Shown here one piece after another: positions 7,480 through 13,632 of a stretch of 42,860 nucleotides of DNA. Within the stretch, counting starts at the first letter, position 1; each line of letters opens with the position of its first letter. The notes below the pieces were generated by a model. The model did not search any database. It saw only the letters and a list, made by a program, of their open reading frames with translations, and was not told where the DNA came from. The stretch is from a virus. The position numbers and the translations under genes are program-made. The stretch covers positions 1 through 42,860 of IMG/VR virus record IMGVR_UViG_3300028794_000203. One strand, given 5' to 3'.

Positions 7480-8500
7480 TGGAGGTTAGTTTGTTTAGGA
7501 GGTTAGAACTTTGGCAATGCTTTGCCCATCCATAGTAGGAGGCGAACGTGGCAGGCCTAGCCCCGGCCGCTACTTTGCGGGCAAAGTTTTTCTTGATACT
7601 TTTTCTCAGCAGGGTATGGGTATGGTAAAACCGGTAGCCTACAAAATCAATGCTTCTGGCTGCCACCGGGAATACCTGGTAGTTTTGCTTTACGGTCAGT
7701 TTTAAATGCTGCTGCAGGTAGTCTGAAATATCAGCCAGCAGCTGGTGGAGGTAGGGTTTATTGCCGGATAGGATTACGATATCATCGGCATAACGGAAAT
7801 AGTATTTTACGGATTTGTTTTCTTTTATCCAGTGGTCAAAAAATGTGAGGTAAAAGTTTGCAAAGTACTGGCTGAGATAATTACCGATGGGAAGGCCCGG
7901 CGCACTGTCTATAATGCCATCCAATAACCAAAGCATGCCAGCATCTTTTATTTTCCTGCGCAGCAATTGCTTTAAAATATTGTGGTCAACGGACGGGTAA
8001 AACTTTTTGATATCCAATTTCAGGCAATACTGTGTACCGGCCTCGTCTCTGAGCGCTTTCCTGACAGCCCTGGCGGCGCCATGTATGCCCCGGTCTTTTA
8101 TGCAGCTGAAACTATCGGCAGTGAAAACAGAAACGAAAAGCGGCTCCAGGACGTTCATTGCAGCGTGGTGCACGATCCTGTCTGGGAAATAAGGGAGACA
8201 AAAAACTTCGCGCTCTTTCGGCTCATATACCTTAAACGTTTTGTATGGTGATGTTTGAAAGGTTTTATTCACCAGCATATTGTGCAGCTTCCAGATGTTG
8301 TTATCCCTGTCTTTGTCATGCATCTGCACACCATACTGGTATGCCTTGCCTTTGCGCGCTTTGGTGTCAGCCAGTTCCAGGTTGTCAATGCTGTATACCA
8401 TTTGAAAAAGATTGTTTAGCCGTTTCATGCCTTTGCTTTGAAAGCTCATTTTCCCGGTGAGGGTACCAATGAACTTTTGTTGAAGATCATTTTTTGCCAA
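7424..8500 (-). CDS. DGR reverse transcriptase
   Basis: Reverse transcriptase of the diversity-generating retroelement, up to 358 aa. Motifs in order: YCLKLDIKKFYPSVDHNIL (catalytic Asp), LPIGNYLSQYFANFYL (the I/L-G-x-x-x-S-Q box typical of DGR and related RTs), YFRYADDIVILSG (the YADD catalytic pair) and FVGYRFYHTHTLL. It would copy TR RNA into adenine-mutated cDNA. The reading frame opens with TTG at 8498-8500; ATG starts at 8447-8449 (MSFQSKGMKRL) or 8426-8428 (MKRLNNLFQM) are more usual for this family, so the true start is uncertain. It lies 31 bases beyond the TR and overlaps the next gene. No Avd accessory protein is recognisable. Confidence 0.93.
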   Translation of the reverse strand: MAKNDLQQKFIGTLTGKMSFQSKGMKRLNNLFQMVYSIDNLELADTKARKGKAYQYGVQMHDKDRDNNIWKLHNMLVNKTFQTSPYKTFKVYEPKEREVFCLPYFPDRIVHHAAMNVLEPLFVSVFTADSFSCIKDRGIHGAARAVRKALRDEAGTQYCLKLDIKKFYPSVDHNILKQLLRRKIKDAGMLWLLDGIIDSAPGLPIGNYLSQYFANFYLTFFDHWIKENKSVKYYFRYADDIVILSGNKPYLHQLLADISDYLQQHLKLTVKQNYQVFPVAARSIDFVGYRFYHTHTLLRKSIKKNFARKVAAGARPATFASYYGWAKHCQSSNLLNKLTSNEKIQRTGYKRTNKILSG

Positions 8501-8531
8501 GGGGCAAGGTCTGTGCTGATAAAAATTTGCA

Positions 8532-8601
8532 ATTGCTGGGAACTGCCGGTCGTGTTCGTATTCGTGTAATCGTAGTTCGTGTCGTTGAACTGGAAGCTGG
8601 G
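8532..8601 (-). repeat. DGR template repeat (TR)
   Basis: 70-bp non-coding template between the last target gene and the RT. Read on the minus strand it matches the three VRs at 8727-8796, 9095-9164 and 9564-9633 (offsets +195, +563 and +1032) without gaps. Mismatches number 16, 17 and 19, and all 52 are at TR adenines; there is no mismatch at C, G or T. It contains 23 adenines, many in AAC/AAT/ACG-type codons. In the VR frame it would read PSFQFNDTNYDYTNTNTTGS. A perfect palindrome CTAACCCGGGTTAG (8605-8618) sits next to its 5' end. This is a textbook TR by the adenine rule. Confidence 0.95.
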
Positions 8602-8604
8602 AAC

Positions 8605-8618
8605 CTAACCCGGGTTAG
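8605..8618. repeat. 14-bp perfect palindrome beside the TR
   Basis: CTAACCCGGGTTAG lies three bases upstream (in transcription direction) of the TR and between it and the stop of the nearest target gene. It could form a hairpin in the TR RNA. Structured RNA around the TR is needed in well-studied DGRs, so a role is plausible, but it is inferred. Confidence 0.5.
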
Positions 8619-8643
8619 CTCAGACAGCACACCACCCACTAAT

Positions 8644-9012
8644 TTATTTTGGCACCACCATCATGTCTTTATACAAATTGATAAAGGTTTTTCCTGCATA
8701 GGTGGCCAGCTCTCTGGTCTTAAAGCAAAGCCGGGAACCGCCGGCCGAGTTCGCAGCCGCGTAAACGTAGTTCGAGTCGAGGAACCGGAAGCCGGGTTTA
8801 TTCATATAGAACCACGGGAAATACTTGTATTCATCGTAATCATCCCAGTTGGGCGTCCAGCCTTCATTCAATGCTTCAGCAATAATTATCATCTGCATAT
8901 GTGCGATCATTGCTGCATGATGTTTTGTCGGGAATTTTGATACATCCGGGATGATCTTCTTTGGATCGTGGCCTAATTTTTTGCAGGCCTGGGCAAATGT
9001 TTTTATTGGCAT
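8644..9012 (-). CDS. DGR target protein 1 (variable protein)
   Basis: 122 aa, ATG at 9010-9012. It shares with the next two genes the core ALNEGW-TPNW, FPWFYMNKPGFRF, the variable segment (LDSNYVYAAANSAG), then GGSRLCFKTRELATYAG and a helical C-terminus. The GFR...GGSR layout resembles the C-type-lectin-like ligand-binding domains diversified by DGRs. The VR occupies 8727-8796, about 27 codons before the stop. Against the TR-encoded residues, variable positions include N to L, D to V, and T or N to A. There is no signal peptide or lipobox, so the protein is either cytoplasmic or built into virions. Confidence 0.88.
   Translation of the reverse strand: MPIKTFAQACKKLGHDPKKIIPDVSKFPTKHHAAMIAHMQMIIIAEALNEGWTPNWDDYDEYKYFPWFYMNKPGFRFLDSNYVYAAANSAGGSRLCFKTRELATYAGKTFINLYKDMMVVPK
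8727..8796 (-). repeat. DGR variable repeat VR1
   Basis: Matches the TR over 70 bp with 16 substitutions, all at TR adenines (7 of 23 adenines retained). It lies inside target gene 1. Confidence 0.93.
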
Positions 9013-9020
9013 GATGTATT

Positions 9021-9482
9021 TTATTTTAAGAATTCTTCATAAATATCCATGAACTGTTTGCCGGCATATTCTGCGAGCTCCCTGCTTTTAAAGCAAAGCC
9101 GGGAACCGCCGGCCGAGTACGAATGCGAGTAATCGTAGACCGAGTCGGCGAACCGGAAGCCGGGTTTGTTCATATAGAACCAGGGATACCATTTAGCTTG
9201 ATTGCCATCATTCCAATCTGGTTTCCATCCTTCGTTCAATGCGCGGGCAATGACCTTTAATTTTTGATAGGCGTTATCATCTGTGCTCCCGGCAGTAAAA
9301 GCCTGGTAGTATGGATCCATATCAGTTTCAGTGCAGGCGTCGAAAAATGTTTTTACCCGGTCTGTTACTTTACTGGAAAAGAAATTTTCGCCAAAGGTGT
9401 CTTCCAACATTGTTTTGAATTCATCAGACGCGCTTTTGTAAAGACTGCGGGCTTTTGTTTCATCAATTTGAAGTGCTTGCAT
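9021..9482 (-). CDS. DGR target protein 2 (variable protein)
   Basis: 153 aa, ATG at 9480-9482. The N-terminal ~70 residues (charged, helical) differ from targets 1 and 3. The C-terminal ~80 residues share ALNEGWKPDW, KWYPWFYMNKPGFRF, the variable stretch ADSVYDYSHSYSAG and GGSRLCFKSRELAEYAGKQF. The VR is at 9095-9164. It ends in a helix (MDIYEEFLK). Shared C-terminal halves with different N-termini suggest paralogues that diversify one binding fold while presenting it differently. It is tandem with targets 1 and 3, with gaps under 10 bases, so it is co-transcribed with the RT. Confidence 0.88.
   Translation of the reverse strand: MQALQIDETKARSLYKSASDEFKTMLEDTFGENFFSSKVTDRVKTFFDACTETDMDPYYQAFTAGSTDDNAYQKLKVIARALNEGWKPDWNDGNQAKWYPWFYMNKPGFRFADSVYDYSHSYSAGGSRLCFKSRELAEYAGKQFMDIYEEFLK
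9095..9164 (-). repeat. DGR variable repeat VR2
   Basis: Matches the TR over 70 bp with 17 substitutions, all at TR adenines. It lies inside target gene 2. Confidence 0.93.
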
Positions 9483-9489
9483 AGTAGGT

Positions 9490-9885
9490 TTATTTTAAAA
9501 GTTGCTGATATATATCAGTGAATTGTTTACCTGCATATTCAGCCAGTTCCCCTGACTTAAAGCAAAGCCGGGAACCGCCGGCCGAGTACGTACCCGCGTA
9601 AGCGCAGTACGCGCCGACGAACCGGAAGCCGGGGGGATTGTTGCGATCAACTTCCATATCAAACCATGGATACCATTTATGCTGGCTGTTATCATTCCAA
9701 TCAGGCTGCCAGCCTTCATTCAATGCCCTGATAATGACAATTAATTTGCATAGTGCATTCACAGCAAGCTCGTCAGGTGTGTTGCCGGTAAATGCAAGCA
9801 CATCCTTTTCTGGGACCTTTAGCAGGCTGCACGCATCCTGGAAGGTTTTGATGCGGTCAGTAATGAGTGTGGTTGTTTTTTTCAT
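9490..9885 (-). CDS. DGR target protein 3 (variable protein)
   Basis: 131 aa, ATG at 9883-9885. It has the shared core ALNEGWQPDW, KWYPWFDM, then an insertion EVDRNNP relative to the other two before PGFRF. The variable segment is VGAYCAYAGTYSAG, followed by GGSRLCFKSGELAEYAGKQF. The VR is at 9564-9633. The N-terminal TDRIKTFQDACSLLKV is similar to a TDRVKTFFDACTET stretch in target 2, so these two share ancestry beyond the VR domain. It is the first target after the Cro-like and 71-aa genes in the leftward operon. Confidence 0.88.
   Translation of the reverse strand: MKKTTTLITDRIKTFQDACSLLKVPEKDVLAFTGNTPDELAVNALCKLIVIIRALNEGWQPDWNDNSQHKWYPWFDMEVDRNNPPGFRFVGAYCAYAGTYSAGGSRLCFKSGELAEYAGKQFTDIYQQLLK
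9564..9633 (-). repeat. DGR variable repeat VR3
   Basis: Matches the TR over 70 bp with 19 substitutions, all at TR adenines; the most diverged of the three. It lies inside target gene 3. Confidence 0.93.
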
Positions 9886-9903
9886 TTTATAATAATTAAG
9901 AAG

Positions 9904-10119
9904 TTACTCTGTAGGTGGCAGCACGCCGGGCACACTGTATACTGTTGCCTGCATGAATGCTTCAGTGTGTGAGCAGATAGTTAACCAGACTTTAGTGTGG
10001 ATGTCAAGGGCATTGCTGCTGTGAGGGAGTTCACGCTGTGACAGAACATTTTCAACGAAACGCAACATTTTATCAAGTTGACGCGCTTCGTTAGCTGTCA
10101 AACCCTGTTGATTATTCAT
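9904..10119 (-). CDS. hypothetical small early protein
   Basis: 71 aa, ATG at 10117-10119, all-helical by inspection (LTANEARQLDKMLRFVENVL...KVWLTICSHTEAFMQATVY) with a Pro-rich end. It lies between the Cro-like gene and DGR target 3. DGRs usually have a small helical accessory protein (Avd, about 120 aa, four-helix bundle). This protein is helical but too short and acidic to be called Avd, so its role is open. Confidence 0.55.
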   Translation of the reverse strand: MNNQQGLTANEARQLDKMLRFVENVLSQRELPHSSNALDIHTKVWLTICSHTEAFMQATVYSVPGVLPPTE

Positions 10120-10194
10120 GTGTTTTATAATGGTTTAAAAAAGATTTAGGGGGAAAGCTTGCACCAGTAAGAGTTACCTATTACTTTAGCGCTT

Positions 10195-10410
10195 CTATAC
10201 TGCTGACTTAATTCTCACCAGAATCTCATTATCCTTCAATCCAGTATACTTCCGAATTACTTCCATTGCTGCCGCCTTGGTTAAGGAATCATCATTATTA
10301 TTTATATACCTGATTATTGTTTGTTCAGTGCATTGCAGTGCTTGAGCCAGTTGGATCCGGGTTTCAGGGTTGTTGATTTGCTTGATTACTTTCTTAGATA
10401 ACTGAAACAT
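10195..10410 (-). CDS. Cro-like HTH transcription regulator
   Basis: 71 aa, ATG at 10408-10410. The helix-turn-helix is visible in TRIQLAQALQCTEQTIIRYINN, where AQALQCTEQTIIRYI is the turn and recognition helix. It is divergent from the repressor at 10546 across a 135-base operator region, the arrangement of a Cro/CI-type lysis-lysogeny switch. It is the first gene of the leftward early run that includes the DGR and replication genes. It could act as Cro or as an excision/activator protein. Confidence 0.75.
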   Translation of the reverse strand: MFQLSKKVIKQINNPETRIQLAQALQCTEQTIIRYINNNDDSLTKAAAMEVIRKYTGLKDNEILVRIKSAV

Positions 10411-10545
10411 TGACTTTAATTATTAGATTTGATAATCAGATTTGATATATGCAAACTTATATAACAAATTGTAATAAAACACACAAATTGTAATGTAAAG
10501 ACAAGATTTAGAAAATATTTAATTAACAAAGTGTAAGATTAGAAA
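10411..10545. promoter_or_regulatory. divergent switch region with operator-like repeats
   Basis: A very A+T-rich spacer between divergent regulators. ACAAATTGTAAT occurs at 10464-10475 and 10483-10494 (19 bases apart), with a 10/12 match, ACAAAGTGTAAG, at 10526-10537. Each holds the palindrome ACAA-N-TTGT or a near version. A second direct repeat, AGATTTGATA, occurs at 10425-10434 and 10438-10447. On the minus strand CAAACTTA (10452-10459) reads TAAGTTTG, matching the Bacteroidota -7 box TAnnTTTG for the Cro-like gene. On the plus strand TAGATTTG (10424-10431) also fits that box. Spacing to a -33 TTG is not ideal in either case. Confidence 0.6.
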
Positions 10546-11133
10546 ATGGATAATAAATTGAAGGCTTTAGTAAAGGAAATAAAATATAGAATGGATTGGA
10601 ATACTTTGCAGGTGGCAAAAAGTATTGGTTACAGTCGGGAATACTTAACAACGGAAATGAATAAAGGAGATAATCCTGATATCATAAAGCTCCTATCAGA
10701 CAAGCATGCAGCTATATTACAAAATGTTAACAAAAAAGCTAAAAGCGATTCGGATGCTGAAAACAGTGCGGAGGCAAAAAAAGAACAGGACCTAACAATG
10801 CAGGTCCTGTCAGATTTAATTCAAAATAACAAAGTCGTCGTAAATGCACATAGCAGATTGGTTGATTCTCATAACGATATTACCGCTTCGAATAAAGAAT
10901 TGGTGATGCTTCTTAAAAGTAAGTCTACTGCTGGTGTTGATTCACATACTCAATTAGAGATTCACGCAGTAGTTTTGGCTTTGAGGGAAGTGGTTGTGCA
11001 ACTTTCTGCGAAAGTGAATAATACAACTGTCGAGTTTCAGGATGATTTTCTTGACAAAATGACGAAGGCTTCGATGGAAAATCTCGTACAAAAGGACAAA
11101 GTTTCTGACGCCGACAGGCAAGGCAAGGATTAG
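10546..11133 (+). CDS. phage repressor (CI-like, HTH)
   Basis: 195 aa, ATG at 10546. The N-terminal ~50 residues form an HTH domain (ALVKEIKYRMDWNTLQVAKS then IGYSREYLTTEMNKG). The rest is helical with long Ala/Ser/Lys-rich segments (AENSAEAKKEQDLTMQVLSD) and likely coiled coils for multimerisation. No S24 (LexA/CI) autocleavage domain is seen, so induction probably does not go through RecA-stimulated self-cleavage. Its position opposite the Cro-like gene and the operator repeats between them support the prophage-repressor role. Confidence 0.75.
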   Translation: MDNKLKALVKEIKYRMDWNTLQVAKSIGYSREYLTTEMNKGDNPDIIKLLSDKHAAILQNVNKKAKSDSDAENSAEAKKEQDLTMQVLSDLIQNNKVVVNAHSRLVDSHNDITASNKELVMLLKSKSTAGVDSHTQLEIHAVVLALREVVVQLSAKVNNTTVEFQDDFLDKMTKASMENLVQKDKVSDADRQGKD

Positions 11134-11268
11134 ACATACGAGGGCTGGTTTTAGGGTTAATGATTTACGACTTTAAATTTAGATGCGTTAAACCACATTT
11201 TATGAGTATTCTTACTATGAATATGTACGTTTAACAATTAATTGACTATAATCATTAAATCTTTAACC

Positions 11269-11838
11269 ATGAACATCAAACTCATTTTATTCACTTTCTT
11301 GACGCCCCTCTTATTGAGAGGTCAGAAAAATAATCCCAATGAAATATTCCCATTAGATTCTGAATCGCATTTGATAAAAATTGAAGAGGTTGTTCAGGTT
11401 GACAGCGTGGCTGCAAAAGAACTTTTTTCACGTGCACAACTTGCAGTTGCTAGAATTTATAATAATGCAAATCATGTCACCCAATTAAAAGACAATGAAA
11501 GCTTTCAAATTCTGGCAAAGGGGGGCACAGAACAAACGTTGAAAGGCGCATTTGTCTGGTATAAAGGAATGGTAAAATTTGATTTTATTGTGCAGGTAAA
11601 AGATGGTCGGTATAAGTATACTATTGAAAACATGAGCTTTAATGGTAGTGGTGATGGATTACACTATTTTGAATTTGGGGATCTATCAGGAGAGCGTCCT
11701 GGTTCTGACAAGAATATGTGTTCAAAAAAAGTGTGGTTAAAGTTGAAAGAAGATACACGACATGCAATAAATAAAATGATTTCAGACTTCAAAAGTTTTA
11801 TGTCTTCAAATAAATATTCAAATAAGGAAGCTTGGTGA
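11269..11838 (+). CDS. secreted DUF4468-like protein
   Basis: 189 aa from ATG 11269-11271; an upstream start at 11242 is less likely because it would precede the signal peptide. A signal peptide (MNIKLILFTFLTPLLLRGQ) is followed by a region with SVAAKELFSRAQLAVARIY, FQILAKGGTEQTL, then KFDFIVQVKDGRYKYTIEN. That pattern fits the DUF4468 (TBP-like fold) family of Bacteroidota periplasmic or outer-membrane proteins of unknown function. It is the first of three plus-strand genes after the repressor, a typical place for lysogenic-conversion cargo. Its stop overlaps the next gene's GTG. Confidence 0.7.
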   Translation: MNIKLILFTFLTPLLLRGQKNNPNEIFPLDSESHLIKIEEVVQVDSVAAKELFSRAQLAVARIYNNANHVTQLKDNESFQILAKGGTEQTLKGAFVWYKGMVKFDFIVQVKDGRYKYTIENMSFNGSGDGLHYFEFGDLSGERPGSDKNMCSKKVWLKLKEDTRHAINKMISDFKSFMSSNKYSNKEAW

Positions 11839-12101
11839 ATGATCAACTCAATCATATATACATAACATGGGCGCAAAAGTATTTTCACTATACCTACGTT
11901 AACGAGCACATGAGTGGGGTAGAAGTTTCCTATCGTGTGACGTATGCTAGTGGTTCATTTGTTCTAATAAGAGATTTAAAAACGGATGCCTGGTGGCAGC
12001 AACCGCCGTTGCAAAACGGCAATATCAAGTTGCCTCAAAATTTTATAGATATTGTCGGGAAAGAAATTTTAAAAGACCAGCGGCCGAAACAACGCCCATA
12101 A
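11835..12101 (+). CDS. hypothetical protein, coupled to the DUF4468 gene
   Basis: 88 aa, probably starting at the GTG 11835-11837, which overlaps the upstream TGA as GTGA; a TTG one codon earlier is possible. The product is aromatic-rich (HIYITWAQKYFHYTYV, DAWWQQPPLQNG) with no signal peptide. I do not recognise it. Tight coupling suggests it works with, or is a displaced part of, the upstream protein. Ten bases separate it from the Ntn hydrolase gene. Confidence 0.5.
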   Translation: MNDQLNHIYITWAQKYFHYTYVNEHMSGVEVSYRVTYASGSFVLIRDLKTDAWWQQPPLQNGNIKLPQNFIDIVGKEILKDQRPKQRP

Positions 12102-12111
12102 ACTAATTGCC

Positions 12112-12864
12112 ATGAAATTATTATTGCTATTATTATTGCCGCTCTCTTCGTATTGCCAGGAAATTAATTATACTGTTAGTGGAGGGACTACCATTATAGC
12201 AATGTCCTCAAAGGACAGTATCTGGATTGGTGCAGATACAAAAGAAAAGTTGACACCTGGGCCAGCACAGGCCAAGTCACTGGCTAAAGTATTTATTTCA
12301 AAAGACACATACTGTGCAATGGCCGGAACAATTGTTTACAGGAACCCCAGGGGAATTGTTGTTTTAGATCTTCAAGAAAAGCTAAAGGAAATTATAAATA
12401 ATCGGGACGTGAAAAAACCGCTAAATGAGCAAATTGGATCTGGATTGCAAAAAGCAGTACAGTCTGTAATTGACCAAATACCCCGAAATCAGATTCCCCT
12501 ACTTTTTCCAAATCTTAATAAACATGTTTTAGAAACAGTGGCGGCCCGATTCAATCGGGGCATTCCGGAAGTGTACCTTTTTGGTTTTAAGATTCAGCTT
12601 TCGAATAGTTCGTACCATGTCGTTATTACCGATACAAACACTTACAAAAATGCCTTAAAGGTAACCACGCTTGGCACCCATGACCATATAGACAAAATAG
12701 TTTTCAACGGGACCTTCAAGTGGTCTCCGAGTGGCGTCAAAGATGATATTGTGAACCTGATAAACATTGAGGCAAGCAACCATCCGGAAACTGTTGGGGG
12801 GCGAATTGATGTACTAGTAGGCTATAAAAAGGGCTACAAATGGCTAACCCCAAAGCCAGATTAG
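12112..12864 (+). CDS. secreted proteasome-like Ntn hydrolase
   Basis: 250 aa, ATG at 12112. A signal peptide (MKLLLLLLLPLSSYCQ) leads to SGGTTIIAMSSKDSIWIGAD. Counting the first Thr of GGTT as residue 1, the acidic AD falls at 17, as in proteasome beta subunits (Thr1, Asp17). A lysine (AKVFI) falls at about 34, near the expected Lys33, followed by CAMAGT like the beta-subunit MAG turn. This suggests an N-terminal-nucleophile peptidase or amidase exported from the cell. It ends the conversion operon; its stop overlaps a convergent small ORF. Autoprocessing and substrate are inferred, not shown. Confidence 0.65.
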   Translation: MKLLLLLLLPLSSYCQEINYTVSGGTTIIAMSSKDSIWIGADTKEKLTPGPAQAKSLAKVFISKDTYCAMAGTIVYRNPRGIVVLDLQEKLKEIINNRDVKKPLNEQIGSGLQKAVQSVIDQIPRNQIPLLFPNLNKHVLETVAARFNRGIPEVYLFGFKIQLSNSSYHVVITDTNTYKNALKVTTLGTHDHIDKIVFNGTFKWSPSGVKDDIVNLINIEASNHPETVGGRIDVLVGYKKGYKWLTPKPD

Positions 12865-13007
12865 TGTGCGAAGATTACAGTATCTGATTTGTAAGATGTT
12901 TCTATGACATCACCAAAGACTGACCATTTGCTGCAAGTGCACATGGTTTTCTCTTTTGCGCAGCCGGTTGATAGACAAACGATAACGCAGATAAACAATA
13001 TTTTCAT
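12861..13007 (-). CDS. 48-aa putative lipoprotein
   Basis: Short ORF with ATG at 13005-13007 and TAA at 12861-12863, convergent with and touching the stop of the Ntn hydrolase gene. The N-terminus MKILFICVIVCLSTGCAKEK is a signal peptide with a loose lipobox (STGC), the cysteine being the likely lipid anchor. The mature part has two more cysteines (TMCTCSKW) and ends in VIFAH. The lipoprotein layout argues it is real. Function unknown. Confidence 0.5.
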   Translation of the reverse strand: MKILFICVIVCLSTGCAKEKTMCTCSKWSVFGDVIETSYKSDTVIFAH

Positions 13008-13015
13008 TGGTTAAT

Positions 13016-13146
13016 GATTTTATATTTAATTATTAAAACGTAATGTTTAAGCCTTGAAAGGATAACTCCTCACAACCTTGTTAGGATTATTCTATTGACA
13101 ATCAACTATTTGGGTTGCTTTCACAATTAAAAAATCAAGGTCAAGT
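13016..13146. repeat. structured non-coding repeat, copy A
   Basis: About 130 bp, aligning with copy B at 13399-13532 along its length. It folds as a three-way junction: outer stem CCTTGA (13052-13057) with TCAAGG (13135-13140); hairpin 1 GGATAA (13060-13065) with TTATTC (13087-13092), extended by CCT/AGG and AAC/GTT; and hairpin 2 CAATC with GGTTG (about 13100-13116). The middle of hairpin 1 differs from copy B in sequence but still pairs. It is directly followed by a 49-codon ORF. Confidence 0.55.
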
Positions 13147-13160
13147 ATACTGCGGATTTG

Positions 13161-13310
13161 ATGTCAGCAACGGCCGTTCTGGCAAATGCCATTGGGTCTC
13201 TTTCCATAGGTGTTAGCGGTATGATTTCGGCAAACTACCTTCATGCCGAATTACAGGGCTGTAATTTACGGGCCCAACGCCGTGCGTTGAATCAGCCAGG
13301 TAAAAAATAA
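13161..13310 (+). CDS. small hypothetical protein
   Basis: 49-aa ORF, ATG at 13161, TAA at 13308-13310. It is G+C-rich against an A+T-rich surrounding and lies 15 bases after repeat copy A. The first half is small and hydrophobic (AVLANAIGSLSIGVSGMISA), the second basic (NLRAQRRALNQPGKK). It could be a small membrane peptide or a decayed gene end. Confidence is low. Confidence 0.35.
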   Translation: MSATAVLANAIGSLSIGVSGMISANYLHAELQGCNLRAQRRALNQPGKK

Positions 13311-13398
13311 AAGTGTTGGGTTTTGGTGTAGTGCAACTAAAAGCTGGAAACACGACAATCGCACATGTTAAAAAAAACTTCATCGCTTTGCGGCTTAA

Positions 13399-13532
13399 GA
13401 TTTTATATTATTAAAAAGTAATGCTTAAGTCTTGAAAGAATAGCGCCATACAACATTGTATGTGTTATTCTATTGACAATCAAGTGTTTCGGTTGCTTTC
13501 GAAATAAAGAAATAAAAAAATCAAGGTCAAGT
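13399..13532. repeat. structured non-coding repeat, copy B
   Basis: Second copy of the element at 13016-13146. It keeps the outer stem (13430-13435 with 13521-13526, one G-U pair), hairpin 1 GAATA (13438-13442) with TATTC (13466-13470) whose inner arm is the palindromic CATACAA/TTGTATG, and hairpin 2. Paired changes between copies keep the stems, which suggests selection on structure. Confidence 0.55.
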
Positions 13533-13632
13533 GTGCGTGTTCCCTGTTTTCGACGTGGCCGGACACATAAAAATTATAGAGATATGATGCGCCCTGGAGC
13601 GTCGTATACGGCAACGTGGGATGCACCATGCA

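Noticed and set aside
8494-8940. Plus-strand ORF covering the TR and VR1
   Set aside because: It is the antisense shadow of the DGR target gene and TR. The adenine rule and protein similarity all point to the minus strand.
13016-13532. Integron attC sites or a CRISPR-like array in the repeat pair
   Set aside because: Only two copies, ~250 bases apart, and the conserved attC core (GTTRRRY/RYYYAAC) is not properly formed. There is no spacer array anywhere in the window.
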